Shown: positions 1-8,148, counted from the stretch's first letter. The stretch: DNA of 20,031 nt from Desulfobulbaceae bacterium UBA5611 (GCA_002424635.1 DIKT01000040.1:1-20031); one strand, 5' to 3'. Program-made: numbers and translations. Notes: generated by a model not told the origin, from the letters alone.

Positions 1-1037
1 TGTTATTGCGCGGTCTGCATTTTGAGCATTATAAATATAACGCCAGGCATCCGGTGCTTTCCGGGATCGCCCACAGTGAAGCGGCCTGGCAGCGCCTGAA
101 TACCATCATGGCGCAGCGTGGTTATGAGCTGAAATATGACCATGAATTTGAGACCCATCCGGCCATGGTCGAGGCCAAGGATCGCTACCGTTATTTTGTC
201 CGGGTCTATAATATGCCCCCGGCCTTTGATGGTAAAAGCCGGGAGGAGATCGAGAATGAGCTGATGCTCACCCGCCTGTTTCTGCGGGCCGACGGCGAAG
301 AAAACGGTAACGACCTGACCGCCTTTTCTTTCTGGCCGGATGTGGCCATGATCAAAGAAGTAGGCTGGCCCCTGGATATCGGCAACGCCCTGACTCTTCA
401 TGACAACCGGCTCACTTCCAGGGTCTGCATGGCGCAGGGCCGGCAGAACACTAATTACGGCATCAATCTCTATGCCTGCCATCCCTTCTTTATTCAGGGC
501 ATTGCCACCATGACCAATGGCGAGAATACCGCCTTTGTGCCCATCCGTGACTGGCTGCTGGGCAAACATTTTCCCGGTTATATGGGCTATCAGAGTGACT
601 CCGAGGTCTTTGCCCATATCCTCCATTACACCTTAAAACAGCTCAAACTGCCGCTGCAGGCCTATAAGCATATCATCACCCCGCTCAAAAACTCTGAGCT
701 GGACCAGCATCCGCAGGGCCAGTTCCTCAAGGGTTTGCGTGATGCCTGTCGCCGGTTGATCATTGACGGTCCCAATGCGGTTATCGGCACATTGCCCGAT
801 GAGACTTGTCTGCTGGTCATGGATCACAAAAAGATGCGTCCGGCCACCGTCGGCGGCCGTGACGGCGCCTGGGCCATGGCCTCCGAGATGTGCGGCGTGG
901 CCGCCATGATTCCCGATCGTGATCCGGCGAATGATTTTCAACCTATGCGTGAACATACAATTATTGTACCACCCGAGAGAAAGGAACTGACAATATGGTC
1001 TCAGCTCGATCCGTATCCGTTACCCCAAGTAGCTTAA
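1..1037 (+). CDS. gltB1: Glutamate synthase glutaminase subunit (GltB1-type, class II amidotransferase), 5' partial
   Basis: This subunit should release ammonia from glutamine for the synthase encoded next door. The frame is open from the window's first base, so the true start and the N-terminal nucleophile Cys (normally residue 1 or 2 of class II glutaminases) lie upstream; 344 residues are visible. Support comes from the glutaminase core: a TNGENTAF stretch near nt 520-540 followed by a GYQSDSE segment near nt 588-606, as in GltB amidotransferase domains. The stop lies 43 nt inside the next gene, which suggests one transcript with coupled translation. It corresponds to only the N-terminal third of E. 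coli GltB, so the enzyme is split by domain as in archaeal-type systems (family knowledge). The in-frame TTG at position 6 is not proposed as the start, because similarity seems to run to the edge. Confidence 0.85.
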   Translation, partial: LLRGLHFEHYKYNARHPVLSGIAHSEAAWQRLNTIMAQRGYELKYDHEFETHPAMVEAKDRYRYFVRVYNMPPAFDGKSREEIENELMLTRLFLRADGEENGNDLTAFSFWPDVAMIKEVGWPLDIGNALTLHDNRLTSRVCMAQGRQNTNYGINLYACHPFFIQGIATMTNGENTAFVPIRDWLLGKHFPGYMGYQSDSEVFAHILHYTLKQLKLPLQAYKHIITPLKNSELDQHPQGQFLKGLRDACRRLIIDGPNAVIGTLPDETCLLVMDHKKMRPATVGGRDGAWAMASEMCGVAAMIPDRDPANDFQPMREHTIIVPPERKELTIWSQLDPYPLPQVA

Positions 1038-2635
1038 GCTACACGGACCTCCCCTGGATAATCCAGCACCGCGAAGACCGGTGCACCCTCTGCGGACGCT
1101 GCACCGCGGTCTGTCCAAAAGAGGCTATTTATCTGGCCTATCGACGGCAGAGGATGCCGAAGCTGGATGTCCTCAAGAAGGCCCGCGGCAATGAATACCG
1201 CACCTTTGTCGGCATTCGCCAGAAGACCAATATGGCTAATACCTGTATTGGCTGCTCCATGTGCGCTATGGTCTGTCCTAATGAGGCGATCATGCCGGTG
1301 CCCAATACTAATGAGCACCGCACCCTCTTCTTCCACAACCAGAAGGGGCAGCCCCAGACCCGGGGCGGCCGGCGTAATGTCAGCGGTCCCAATTTGCTGG
1401 ACCGGATCATGTTTGACCGCATCTCCATGCTCACTGATCCCGCCCTTGACGCCGGACGGCATGAGTTCAATCTGACCACCACCCTCGGCCGGACTCTGGC
1501 CCCGGAAGAATTTCTGAAACGGCAGCGCGAAGGCGGCTGGATTCCCCCGACTCGGGAGATCTTCCCCTTTGTCATCGGCTCGATGTCCTTCGGAGCCCTA
1601 TCGCCTAATGCCTGGCTGGGCCTGCTTCAGGGCGTGGCCTACTGCAACGAGGTGCTGGGTATTCCGGTGGTCATGTGTACCGGCGAGGGCGGCTGTCCAC
1701 CATGGGTGCTGAGAAGCCCCTATCTCAAATATATTGTTCTGCAGATCGCCTCCGGTTATTTTGGCTGGGATGAGATCATCCGCGCCATCCCCGAGATGCA
1801 GTGCGACCCGGCGGCCATTGAGATCAAATATGGCCAGGGCGCCAAACCAGGGGACGGCGGCCTGCTCATGTGGTTCAAGGTCTCTAAATTGATCGCCCGG
1901 CTGCGCGGCGTGCCGGAGGGCGTTGACCTGCCGTCGCCGCCCGTTCATCAGACCCTCTATTCCATTGAAGAGAGCGTCATGAAGATGATCCAGACCATGT
2001 CCACCGCTTTTGGCCACAAGGTGCCGGTCTATCCCAAAATCTCCGCCTCGACCTCGGCCAAATCGGTGCTCAACAATCTGGTCCGTAACCCCTATGCCGG
2101 TGCTCTGCTTATTGACGGCATTGATGGCGGCACGGGAGCGGCCTACAATGTCTCCATGGACGCCACCGGTCATCCCATCGCCTCCAATGTCCGTGAATGT
2201 TATCTGGATCTGGTGGCGCAGGGCAAGCAGAATGAGATTCCGATCTTTGCCGCCGGCGGTATCGGCAAGAACGGCAATGTAACCCAAAACGGTATGGCCC
2301 TGATCATGCTGGGCGCCTCCGGGGTGCATATCGGTAAATACGTCATGCAGGCGGCGACCGGTTGTCTGGGCAATGAAAAAAGCCGCTGTAATGTCTGCAA
2401 TGTCGGCATCTGCCCCAAAGGCATCACCAGCCAGAATCCGAAATTATATCGTCGTCTCGATCCTGATCTGGTGGCTGAGCGGGTAAGCGAGGTGTTTATG
2501 TCTATTTCCACCGAGGCCAAGAAGATCATGGCGCCGCTGGGCCGCTCCCAGAGTCTGCCCGTCGGGATGTCGGATGCCTTGGGTATCAGCGACAAGGATG
2601 CCGCTGATCGCCTGGGGATCAGATACGTCTGCTAA
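995..2635 (+). CDS. gltB2: Glutamate synthase central subunit (GltB2-type: ferredoxin domain plus FMN synthase domain)
   Basis: The 546-residue protein should carry the 2-oxoglutarate amidation site. Residues 30-41 (C30, C33, C36, C40) and 84-95 (C84, C87, C90, C94) form two CxxCxxCxxxCP [4Fe-4S] motifs absent from the E. coli enzyme. The FMN-binding TIM-barrel synthase domain follows, with an IDGIDGGTGAA stretch and an AAGGIGKNG loop. Near the end C457, C465, C468 and C473 occupy the place of the GltB [3Fe-4S] cluster, and C468-x4-C473 fits the usual spacing. The start is ATG 995, with an AAGGA ribosome site at 981-985; it overlaps the glutaminase gene by 43 nt. The glutaminase and GXGXG domains are encoded by its neighbours, so all three products must assemble. 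The ferredoxin module may accept electrons from ferredoxin or from the downstream FAD subunit (inference). Confidence 0.92.
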   Translation: MVSARSVSVTPSSLSYTDLPWIIQHREDRCTLCGRCTAVCPKEAIYLAYRRQRMPKLDVLKKARGNEYRTFVGIRQKTNMANTCIGCSMCAMVCPNEAIMPVPNTNEHRTLFFHNQKGQPQTRGGRRNVSGPNLLDRIMFDRISMLTDPALDAGRHEFNLTTTLGRTLAPEEFLKRQREGGWIPPTREIFPFVIGSMSFGALSPNAWLGLLQGVAYCNEVLGIPVVMCTGEGGCPPWVLRSPYLKYIVLQIASGYFGWDEIIRAIPEMQCDPAAIEIKYGQGAKPGDGGLLMWFKVSKLIARLRGVPEGVDLPSPPVHQTLYSIEESVMKMIQTMSTAFGHKVPVYPKISASTSAKSVLNNLVRNPYAGALLIDGIDGGTGAAYNVSMDATGHPIASNVRECYLDLVAQGKQNEIPIFAAGGIGKNGNVTQNGMALIMLGASGVHIGKYVMQAATGCLGNEKSRCNVCNVGICPKGITSQNPKLYRRLDPDLVAERVSEVFMSISTEAKKIMAPLGRSQSLPVGMSDALGISDKDAADRLGIRYVC

Positions 2636-2707
2636 ATCCTGAGAAAGAAAGATGCCGGGATGCAAGCACAGCTGCTATTGCAATAAATTAAATATTAATT
2701 TGATTTT

Positions 2708-2713
2708 GAGGAG
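2708..2713 (+). promoter_or_regulatory. Ribosome binding site supporting the GTG start of the GltB3/GltD fusion
   Basis: GAGGAG lies six bases before GTG 2720. It is the best Shine-Dalgarno match in the 84-base gap after the synthase gene and is the reason for choosing a GTG start. Confidence 0.75.
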
Positions 2714-2719
2714 TTCTCA

Positions 2720-5086
2720 GTGAGTAAGATTGTTGTAAAAGGTCTTGACGATAACGGCCATCGCATCAGTTCCATGGATTTTGAAAATCTGGTACGGGAT
2801 GCCGCGGACAAGACAAATCACCTCAGTCTGGAGACCTTTGGCCAGCACAATATCGGCATACGACTGCACCGCCCGGATGGCCTGACCATTGAAACCAGCG
2901 GGCCGGCCGGTCAGCGCCTGGGCTGCATGGGTATGCCCGGCACCACCATCATCTGTCACGGCTCGGCTTCCGATGATGTCGGCTATCTCAATATCGGGGC
3001 GGAGATTACCGTCCTTGGCGATGCCACCAACGGGGTGTGCAGCGCTATGGCCAACGGCAAGGTCTATATCCGGGGCTCCATCGGCGCCCGCGGTTTGACC
3101 ATGACCAAATGGAACCCCGAATATCAACGGCCGGAGCTGTGGATCCTCGGCTCCACCGGTGACTCTTTTGCGGAGTTCAACTGCGGCGGCATCGCCGTAG
3201 TCTGCGGCATTGATGCCAAAAATCCAACTAATATCCTCGGTTATCGACCCTGTGTCGGCATGGTGGGCGGCACCATTTATTTCCGCGGCCCGATTGATGG
3301 CTCCTATTCTAAAACCAATGCCCGCCTTGCCCGACCGACCGATGAGCAATGGCAGTGGCTCATGGCAGGCATGGCTACCTATCTGCAGCAGATCGACCGT
3401 CCCGATCTGCTGGCCACCCTTGCCGTGCGTGATGATTGGCAGATGTTTGTGACCGTCACCCCGCAGGAAAGGGCTCTGATGTTTTCCGGGCCGATGCCGA
3501 TGGCGGAATTTCGCAACAAGCAATGGAACAAGGCCTTCGGCGGCGGCGACCCCCTGCGTGATTTAGCGCCGGGACTTGACCGCAGCCCCATTGAAGCGGT
3601 ACCGACCGGCGATCTGCGCCGTAAAAAACCGTTCTGGGCCAACCGTGAATCAGCCGCCCCCTGCACTTATTATTGTCCGGTCCATATTCCCACCGTCGAT
3701 CGTCTGCGCCTGATCCGCGAAGGCAAGTTCGACGAGGCCTATGAGATGCTGCTGCGCTACACGCCGCTGCCGGCCTCGGTCTGTGGGGCCGTGTGCCCGA
3801 ACCTGTGTATGGAAAATTGTTCCCGCTCAGGCGTCGATGAATCCATTGATGTGCAGCTTCTTGGGCGGGCGGTAGCCAATGTGGCGGCCCCGGCCATGGC
3901 AACCGCCATCGGCCGAAAGGTGGCCATTATCGGCGGCGGCCCGGCCGGCATGAACACCGCCTGGCAATTAGCCCAGGCCGGCGTTGAAGCCCATATCTTT
4001 GAACAGGACCGGCAGATCGGCGGCAAGCTGGCCCAGGTTATACCCTGGGAGCGCTTATCAAAGGCCATCTGGGATCAGGAGATCAATCGTTTTCTCAATA
4101 CCCCCAATATTCATGTCCATTTAAATGAGAGCATGGACAAGGAGAAATTTCAGGAATTACAGAACAGCTTTGATTACGTGGTGGTGGCCGTCGGCACCCA
4201 TGAGCCGCGCCGCATTCCCTTTCCCGGTAATGAAAAGGTGATTCCTGCCCTGCACTTTCTGAAAAACGCCAAAAGCGCCACCCCTGATCAAGTGGGCAAA
4301 GAAGTGGTCATCATCGGGGCCGGCAATGTCGGCTGTGATGTCGCCTGTGAAGCTTACCGGTTGGGCGCTGAGAAAGTAACGCTGGTTGATATCCAGAAAC
4401 CACTGGCCTTCGGCAAGGAAAAAGAAGCAGCCGAGGCCTTGGGCGCCGTTTTCCGCTGGCCGGTTATGACCCGGGAAGTAACCGCTGAGGGGCTGATCAT
4501 GGATACCGGCGAGCTGATCCCGGCGCAGACGGTGATCATCTCCATCGGCGATGTCCCGGCCTTGAAATTTCTGCCGGAAAATGTGGAGACCGTCACTGTC
4601 GGCGGGGCAGCCTGGATCAAGACCCAGGAGTCCCATCTGACCACCAATGCCAAGGTCCTGGCTGTCGGCGATGTGGAGAAACCGGGTCTGGCCACCAATG
4701 CCCTGGGAGCCGGCAAGGCAGCGGCCGAATTTATCATTGCCGATTTCAAGGGCGTCGAGTGGAAACCGTTTACCCAGCACCCCATTACCCAGCAGGCCTT
4801 GACCATCACCCATTATATCCCGGATGAGCATATGCGCATCCACACCGAGCAGGCCCAAGCGGAGAGCTGCCTGTCCTGCGCCTCCTGTCGTGACTGTCAC
4901 CTCTGTGAGACCATCTGTCCCACCGGGGCTATCACCCGCCGGGAGCTCGAATATGGGCATACCAATGGCTACGAATCAGGACTCGACGGCAGCTGGGAAT
5001 ATACCTCAGACGACAAGAAGTGCATCGCCTGTGGTTTCTGTGCCGATACCTGCCCCTGCGGCATCTGGATGATTAGGACTTTTTAG
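2720..5086 (+). CDS. gltB3/gltD: Glutamate synthase GXGXG domain fused to GltD-like FAD/NAD(P) oxidoreductase with C-terminal ferredoxin
   Basis: A 788-residue fusion. Residues 1 to about 250 match the right-handed beta-helix (GXGXG) domain that is the C-terminal part of GltB. From about 310 the protein is GltD-like: Fe-S segment starting with C315 and C319 and continuing to a CGAVCPNLCMENC block, FAD Rossmann motif GGGPAG at 405-410, and a second dinucleotide motif GAGNVG at 533-538 for NAD(P)H. The C terminus adds a Cys cluster (C717, C720, C723, C726, C729, C733) and a CxxCxxCxxxCP motif (C768, C771, C774, C778). The start is GTG 2720 with GAGGAG at 2708-2713; no in-frame ATG serves better. 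The gene lies 84 nt after the synthase subunit, so it is probably cotranscribed. Only ten residues follow the last cluster, and the stop codon lies in the arm of a large inverted repeat, so the original C terminus may have been replaced (inference). Confidence 0.9.
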   Translation: MSKIVVKGLDDNGHRISSMDFENLVRDAADKTNHLSLETFGQHNIGIRLHRPDGLTIETSGPAGQRLGCMGMPGTTIICHGSASDDVGYLNIGAEITVLGDATNGVCSAMANGKVYIRGSIGARGLTMTKWNPEYQRPELWILGSTGDSFAEFNCGGIAVVCGIDAKNPTNILGYRPCVGMVGGTIYFRGPIDGSYSKTNARLARPTDEQWQWLMAGMATYLQQIDRPDLLATLAVRDDWQMFVTVTPQERALMFSGPMPMAEFRNKQWNKAFGGGDPLRDLAPGLDRSPIEAVPTGDLRRKKPFWANRESAAPCTYYCPVHIPTVDRLRLIREGKFDEAYEMLLRYTPLPASVCGAVCPNLCMENCSRSGVDESIDVQLLGRAVANVAAPAMATAIGRKVAIIGGGPAGMNTAWQLAQAGVEAHIFEQDRQIGGKLAQVIPWERLSKAIWDQEINRFLNTPNIHVHLNESMDKEKFQELQNSFDYVVVAVGTHEPRRIPFPGNEKVIPALHFLKNAKSATPDQVGKEVVIIGAGNVGCDVACEAYRLGAEKVTLVDIQKPLAFGKEKEAAEALGAVFRWPVMTREVTAEGLIMDTGELIPAQTVIISIGDVPALKFLPENVETVTVGGAAWIKTQESHLTTNAKVLAVGDVEKPGLATNALGAGKAAAEFIIADFKGVEWKPFTQHPITQQALTITHYIPDEHMRIHTEQAQAESCLSCASCRDCHLCETICPTGAITRRELEYGHTNGYESGLDGSWEYTSDDKKCIACGFCADTCPCGIWMIRTF

Positions 5087-5143
5087 GTGCCGTTACTCAA
5101 AAGAGCAAGGGCAGTAACTTGCTCTTTTGAGTTTACGGCACCT
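5085..5143. terminator. Stem-loop 1 of the intergenic array (probable bidirectional terminator)
   Basis: Arms 5085-5109 and 5118-5143 pair over about 25 bp with one bulge, around an 8-nt loop. The inner stem GAGCAAG/CTTGCTC is preceded by AAAA and followed by TTTT, so it can act as a short intrinsic terminator on both strands, which suits converging operons. The left arm starts inside the TAG stop codon of the glutamate synthase fusion. A diverged copy lies at 5219-5276. Confidence 0.6.
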
Positions 5144-5146
5144 TAT

Positions 5147-5196
5147 GCCGCTTCCAGAAAACAGCCAATCTTTTCCGGCTGTTTTCTGGAAGCGGC
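5147..5196. repeat. Perfect 20-bp inverted repeat, stem-loop 2 of the array
   Basis: Arms 5147-5166 and 5177-5196 are exact reverse complements over 20 bp, with a 10-nt loop (5167-5176). There is no T-run after either arm, so a classical intrinsic terminator is not obvious. It sits between two copies of a different stem-loop, an arrangement that recalls mosaic REP/BIME-type elements (family knowledge; assignment is inference). Confidence 0.7.
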
Positions 5197-5218
5197 GTCC
5201 TGCCGATAACCACTCCAC

Positions 5219-5276
5219 TGCCAACGTAACCTCAAAAGCAAGAGCTGCTACCTGCTCTTTTTGAATTCACGGCACC
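5219..5276. repeat. Diverged second copy of stem-loop 1
   Basis: The outer arms (CGTAAC...TCAAAA on the left, TTTTTGAATTCACGGCACC on the right) match stem-loop 1 with several changes, and the inner left arm looks rearranged by a 3-base insertion. On the plus strand GCTCTTTTT resembles a terminator end. The two copies lie about 134 bp apart in the same orientation. Confidence 0.6.
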
Positions 5277-5403
5277 CTATACCCCCGCCCGCTAAGACCT
5301 TCGCACTTTCCATCTTAATCCGGATAGCCTTCTGCCACCAAGCCGCCAGCTTAGCAATACCAAAGTACCCCTGGCATATTACCAAGCCAGCCGGTCTCCT
5401 CAT
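5248..5403 (-). CDS. Possible 51-residue ORF coupled to the Cys-rich gene
   Basis: On the minus strand an ATG (5403-5401) overlaps the TGA of the Cys-rich gene as ATGA, a common sign of translational coupling. The frame runs 51 codons to a TAG inside the diverged stem-loop copy at 5219-5276. The middle of the product is basic and aromatic (AAWWQKAIRIK). I see no Shine-Dalgarno of its own and recognise no family. The C terminus is encoded by repeat DNA, so it could be a chance frame or a gene trimmed by the repeat. Confidence 0.2.
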   Translation of the reverse strand: MRRPAGLVICQGYFGIAKLAAWWQKAIRIKMESAKVLAGGGIGCREFKKSR

Positions 5404-5927
5404 AAATTATCGCAAAAGAAATCCAGCAGCAATGCCTCCAAGACCGCCTGTTTTCTAAGCAGATCGCCTGTTCGCTGCTCCAGCAGCAGCATGGTCGCGG
5501 CCGCCACCTGGCCCTTGATCCGGCTACAATTATAATTGAGGCAGAACATGGATTTCAGGCTCAACACACAGCCCGCCACTCCCAGGAAACAGCAGTGCAC
5601 CATATTCTGCTGCTGGACAGTGACCTCAATTCCGGCCAACATATTCATCAACAGTTGCAGCACATCATTTTCACCCGCCATATAGCGGCTGCAGCAGCCG
5701 CCGCCCTGTTGACCGGCGCAGTGACTGCAGGTGCGGCCCATGTCCATCATACCCATCTGCTCCTGCAGAGCCCTCTCAGCGACCAGCATGGCAGAGAGTT
5801 GTCCGCTGATATCCTGACGGGTGCCCAGTACCCCGCCATAACGGGCATTGAGTTCCTGGGCTGCCGTTAATTTGCCCAGCACATCACCGCTGTAAACAAG
5901 CGCATATAGCTCAGAGCGCATCATCAT
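5400..5927 (-). CDS. Small Cys-rich protein, YkgJ-like metal-binding pattern
   Basis: About 175 residues, function unknown. The N-terminal 60 residues look helical and acidic or neutral. A Cys-rich core follows: C67, C70, C78-C79, then C112-C113, C120, C129 and C134. The order C-x2-C, CC, then CFLGxxGCxL and CLNYNC resembles the YkgJ-type putative zinc/iron-chelating domain (CxxC, CC, CxFL, C, CxxYxC), but the spacing is looser; the assignment is inference. Possible starts are TTG 5933 or ATG 5927, 5924 or 5921. GGAGA at 5938-5942 lies ten bases before ATG 5927 but only four before TTG, so I chose 5927. It starts about 30 nt after the penicillin-binding protein stop, so the two probably form an operon. 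No signal peptide or membrane segment is apparent. Confidence 0.75.
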   Translation of the reverse strand: MMMRSELYALVYSGDVLGKLTAAQELNARYGGVLGTRQDISGQLSAMLVAERALQEQMGMMDMGRTCSHCAGQQGGGCCSRYMAGENDVLQLLMNMLAGIEVTVQQQNMVHCCFLGVAGCVLSLKSMFCLNYNCSRIKGQVAAATMLLLEQRTGDLLRKQAVLEALLLDFFCDNL

Positions 5928-5957
5928 TGCCAAACAATCTCCATTATTGCCTTTGCC

Positions 5958-7856
5958 TTATTGCGCCTGCCGCATGAAATCCAGCCAGATTGGTGCGGCG
6001 GCCCGACCGCCGGTCTCATCCCGGCCCAGACTGCTATTGCGATCATAGCCCAGCCAGACGCCGGTGATCAATTTATCGGTAAAACCGACAAACCAGGCAT
6101 CACGGTTATGGTCAGAGGTCCCGGTTTTCCCGCCGCAGAGACCGGGCAGTCCTTTGGCCTGCTTGCCTGTGCCTTCACTGATCACGGCCGTCAGCATCTT
6201 TTGCATATCTTTAGCCACCTGTCTATCCAGAACCTTCACTGCTACGGACTTTTTGGTCATTAACACCCGGCCGCTGCCGTCTTCAATCCTGGTAATTGCC
6301 AATGGCGGCGTAAATTGACCTTGGCAGACAAACGGCCCGTAGGCCCCGGTGATTTCCAGCAGCGAGACACCGGTGGCGCCCAGGGCCAGGGAGAGATCAG
6401 CCGTAATGGGGTCGCTGAGGCCGGAGGCCTTGGCCAGTGCCCGCACCTTGTTGACTCCTATCTTCTGCAGCAGCTTGACCGCCACCACATTCAAGGAATT
6501 GGTCAAGGCGTCCGCCAGAGAAGTCAGGCCCTGGAAATGACCGGAAAAATTCTGCGGCTGCCACTGCTGGCCGGCATGGCCTTGGATGGAAATGGGTGCA
6601 TCCAGGATCATGGATTCAGGACGCCAGCCATCTGCCAGGGCGGCAGCATAGAGCAAAGGTTTAAAAACCGACCCGGCTGACCTTCTTCCTTGGGTGACCC
6701 GGTCAAAAGGCGAGGTCTCGAAATCCAGACCACCGACCAGGGCCCTGATCTCACCGGTGCAGGCCTCCACACTGACCAGAGCCCCTTGAGGCAACCCTGT
6801 TGGCCCCTTGCCGGCCGTGTTTGCTGACTGCCCGGAAGATCGCACCACTGAGGCCATCACTCCCCGGCGGATAGCGCGGGTGGCGGCGAGCTGCAGATCA
6901 GAATCCAGCGTCGTGAAAATTCTGATGCCGGCATAATTCAAGGACAGACCAAGCTCGGCTTCTGCCTGTTTACGTACCATCTGCACAAAATAACCACGAT
7001 TGTCCCGCCTGATGCTTGCAGGCTCATGGAGCTGCACCGGGGCCAAAAAGGCTTGCCGTGCTTCTTCAGAGCTGACGTAGCCATCTTCTGCCATCCGGTT
7101 CAAAACATAGCGCTGGCGCTGCTGCGCCAGGTCTAAATGATCAAAAGGTGAATAACGACTGGGGGCCTGCGGCAGACCAGCCAGCAGCGCCATCTCACCT
7201 AAAGTGAGGTCATGGCTATGTTTATTAAAATAGACCTGAGCGGCCGCCTCCACGCCATAGGCACCACTACCAAGGTAGATCTGGTTAAGATAGATATAGA
7301 GTATCTCGTCCTTGCTGAGCAGACTGTCGATGCGCCAGGCCAGGATGGCCTCTTTTAATTTGCGCAGATAGGTTTTTTCAGGCGTCAGCAGCAGCGACCG
7401 CGCCACCTGCTGGGTGATCGTCGAACCGCCCTGACTACGCCGGCCTGTCATGGTATTATTGACAACAGCCCGGAAGACCGACCACAGATCAAGACCGGGA
7501 TGCTGATAAAAACGCCCGTCTTCCGCCGCCACAAAGGCCTTGGCCAGCAAGGGCGGTATCTTGGCCAACGGCAGAACCGTCCTGTTTTCGATGAAAATCC
7601 GCTCCAGCACCTTGCCATGACGGTCGATGATTTCAGTGGCCTGCAGAGGATGATAACTGGAGACCGAGCTGATAGCCGGGAGGTCAAGGGTGGTAAAAGC
7701 AAGCAGCAGCAGGCCGATAAAAATAGTAAGCAGCAGACAGATGCCGAACAGAAAGGCAATAATATGTTTTTCATTCCACGGCTTCTGCCGCGGTCCTGAC
7801 CGGGACGGCGATTTGACAGGCTGGTTGAGCCCGGTTTGTGGGGTGGTCGACAGCAA
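5958..7856 (-). CDS. Class A penicillin-binding protein (PBP1A-like transglycosylase/transpeptidase)
   Basis: This bifunctional peptidoglycan synthase polymerises glycan strands and cross-links peptides on the periplasmic face of the inner membrane. It has a short cytoplasmic N terminus, one transmembrane helix (about 32-55), and a GT51 transglycosylase domain with catalytic E112 in an EDGRFYQHPG motif and the GGSTITQQVA motif. The transpeptidase follows with S396-VFK399 (SxxK), an SLN motif and K577-TGT. At 632 residues it is short for PBP1A and lacks an obvious large inserted domain. The frame is closed by a stop 18-20 nt upstream, and the only usable start is TTG 7856, without a clear Shine-Dalgarno; the start is therefore uncertain. 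The Cys-rich gene follows downstream. It is divergent from the LOG-domain gene across about 290 bp. Confidence 0.92.
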   Translation of the reverse strand: MLSTTPQTGLNQPVKSPSRSGPRQKPWNEKHIIAFLFGICLLLTIFIGLLLLAFTTLDLPAISSVSSYHPLQATEIIDRHGKVLERIFIENRTVLPLAKIPPLLAKAFVAAEDGRFYQHPGLDLWSVFRAVVNNTMTGRRSQGGSTITQQVARSLLLTPEKTYLRKLKEAILAWRIDSLLSKDEILYIYLNQIYLGSGAYGVEAAAQVYFNKHSHDLTLGEMALLAGLPQAPSRYSPFDHLDLAQQRQRYVLNRMAEDGYVSSEEARQAFLAPVQLHEPASIRRDNRGYFVQMVRKQAEAELGLSLNYAGIRIFTTLDSDLQLAATRAIRRGVMASVVRSSGQSANTAGKGPTGLPQGALVSVEACTGEIRALVGGLDFETSPFDRVTQGRRSAGSVFKPLLYAAALADGWRPESMILDAPISIQGHAGQQWQPQNFSGHFQGLTSLADALTNSLNVVAVKLLQKIGVNKVRALAKASGLSDPITADLSLALGATGVSLLEITGAYGPFVCQGQFTPPLAITRIEDGSGRVLMTKKSVAVKVLDRQVAKDMQKMLTAVISEGTGKQAKGLPGLCGGKTGTSDHNRDAWFVGFTDKLITGVWLGYDRNSSLGRDETGGRAAAPIWLDFMRQAQ

Positions 7857-8148
7857 GGGAAATTTATTAGGTCAGTTAAAAGATGGATAAATAGAAAACT
7901 TTTGTTTAATCTCCAAACAATCAGTGGAGTCAGCCTGCTTCATCAGGGTGCCTTGATTGTAAATGAAAACCTTCAGTTGGCAAGACACTTATAAGTAAAT
8001 AACATAGAAGAGGCAGAGTGCACAGTTAGAATTTTAGGGCCGGGCCAACAATTATGAAAACGTCTAAGGGCAAATCGCCTTTCTTATGGTATAAATTGGA
8101 TCTGTTTACCAACCGCCTCAATATTTTTTGTTTGCCGGAGAAAGATCC
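7857..8148. other. Divergent intergenic region of about 290 bp
   Basis: This region lies between the PBP gene (minus) and the LOG-domain gene (plus) and should carry promoters for both. On the plus strand a TGnTATAAA extended -10 is visible at 8087-8095. On the minus strand a TTGGAG/TATTTA pair with 17-bp spacing (7916-7888) is possible but weak, three matches in each box. A 32-codon open frame (8054-8152) ends in an ATGA overlap with the LOG gene. No strong inverted repeat seen. Confidence 0.5.

Larger units (their letters stand above)
5087..5399. other. 313-bp intergenic region between converging operons
   Basis: The first 190 bases are filled by three stem-loops listed separately. The remainder (5277-5399) shows no promoter or RNA gene that I can support. 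Its minus strand carries an open frame of 51 codons (5248-5403) whose start overlaps the stop of the Cys-rich gene; it is listed with low confidence. Confidence 0.6.

Noticed and set aside
2684..2703. AT-rich imperfect palindrome between the synthase and fusion genes
   Set aside because: Five-base arms in an AT-rich stretch are expected by chance, and there is no GC stem or T-run for a terminator.
4157..4960. Long open frame (267 codons) on the minus strand opposite the glutamate synthase fusion; similar ones at 2717-3523 and 1598-2329
   Set aside because: They lie wholly opposite strongly recognisable coding sequence and their translations show no domain. They are products of GC-biased codon positions.
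8128..8148. TTG 8128 as start of the LOG-domain gene
   Set aside because: It has no ribosome site in front, while ATG 8149 has GGAGA at the right distance; the GGAGA would be inside the coding sequence otherwise.
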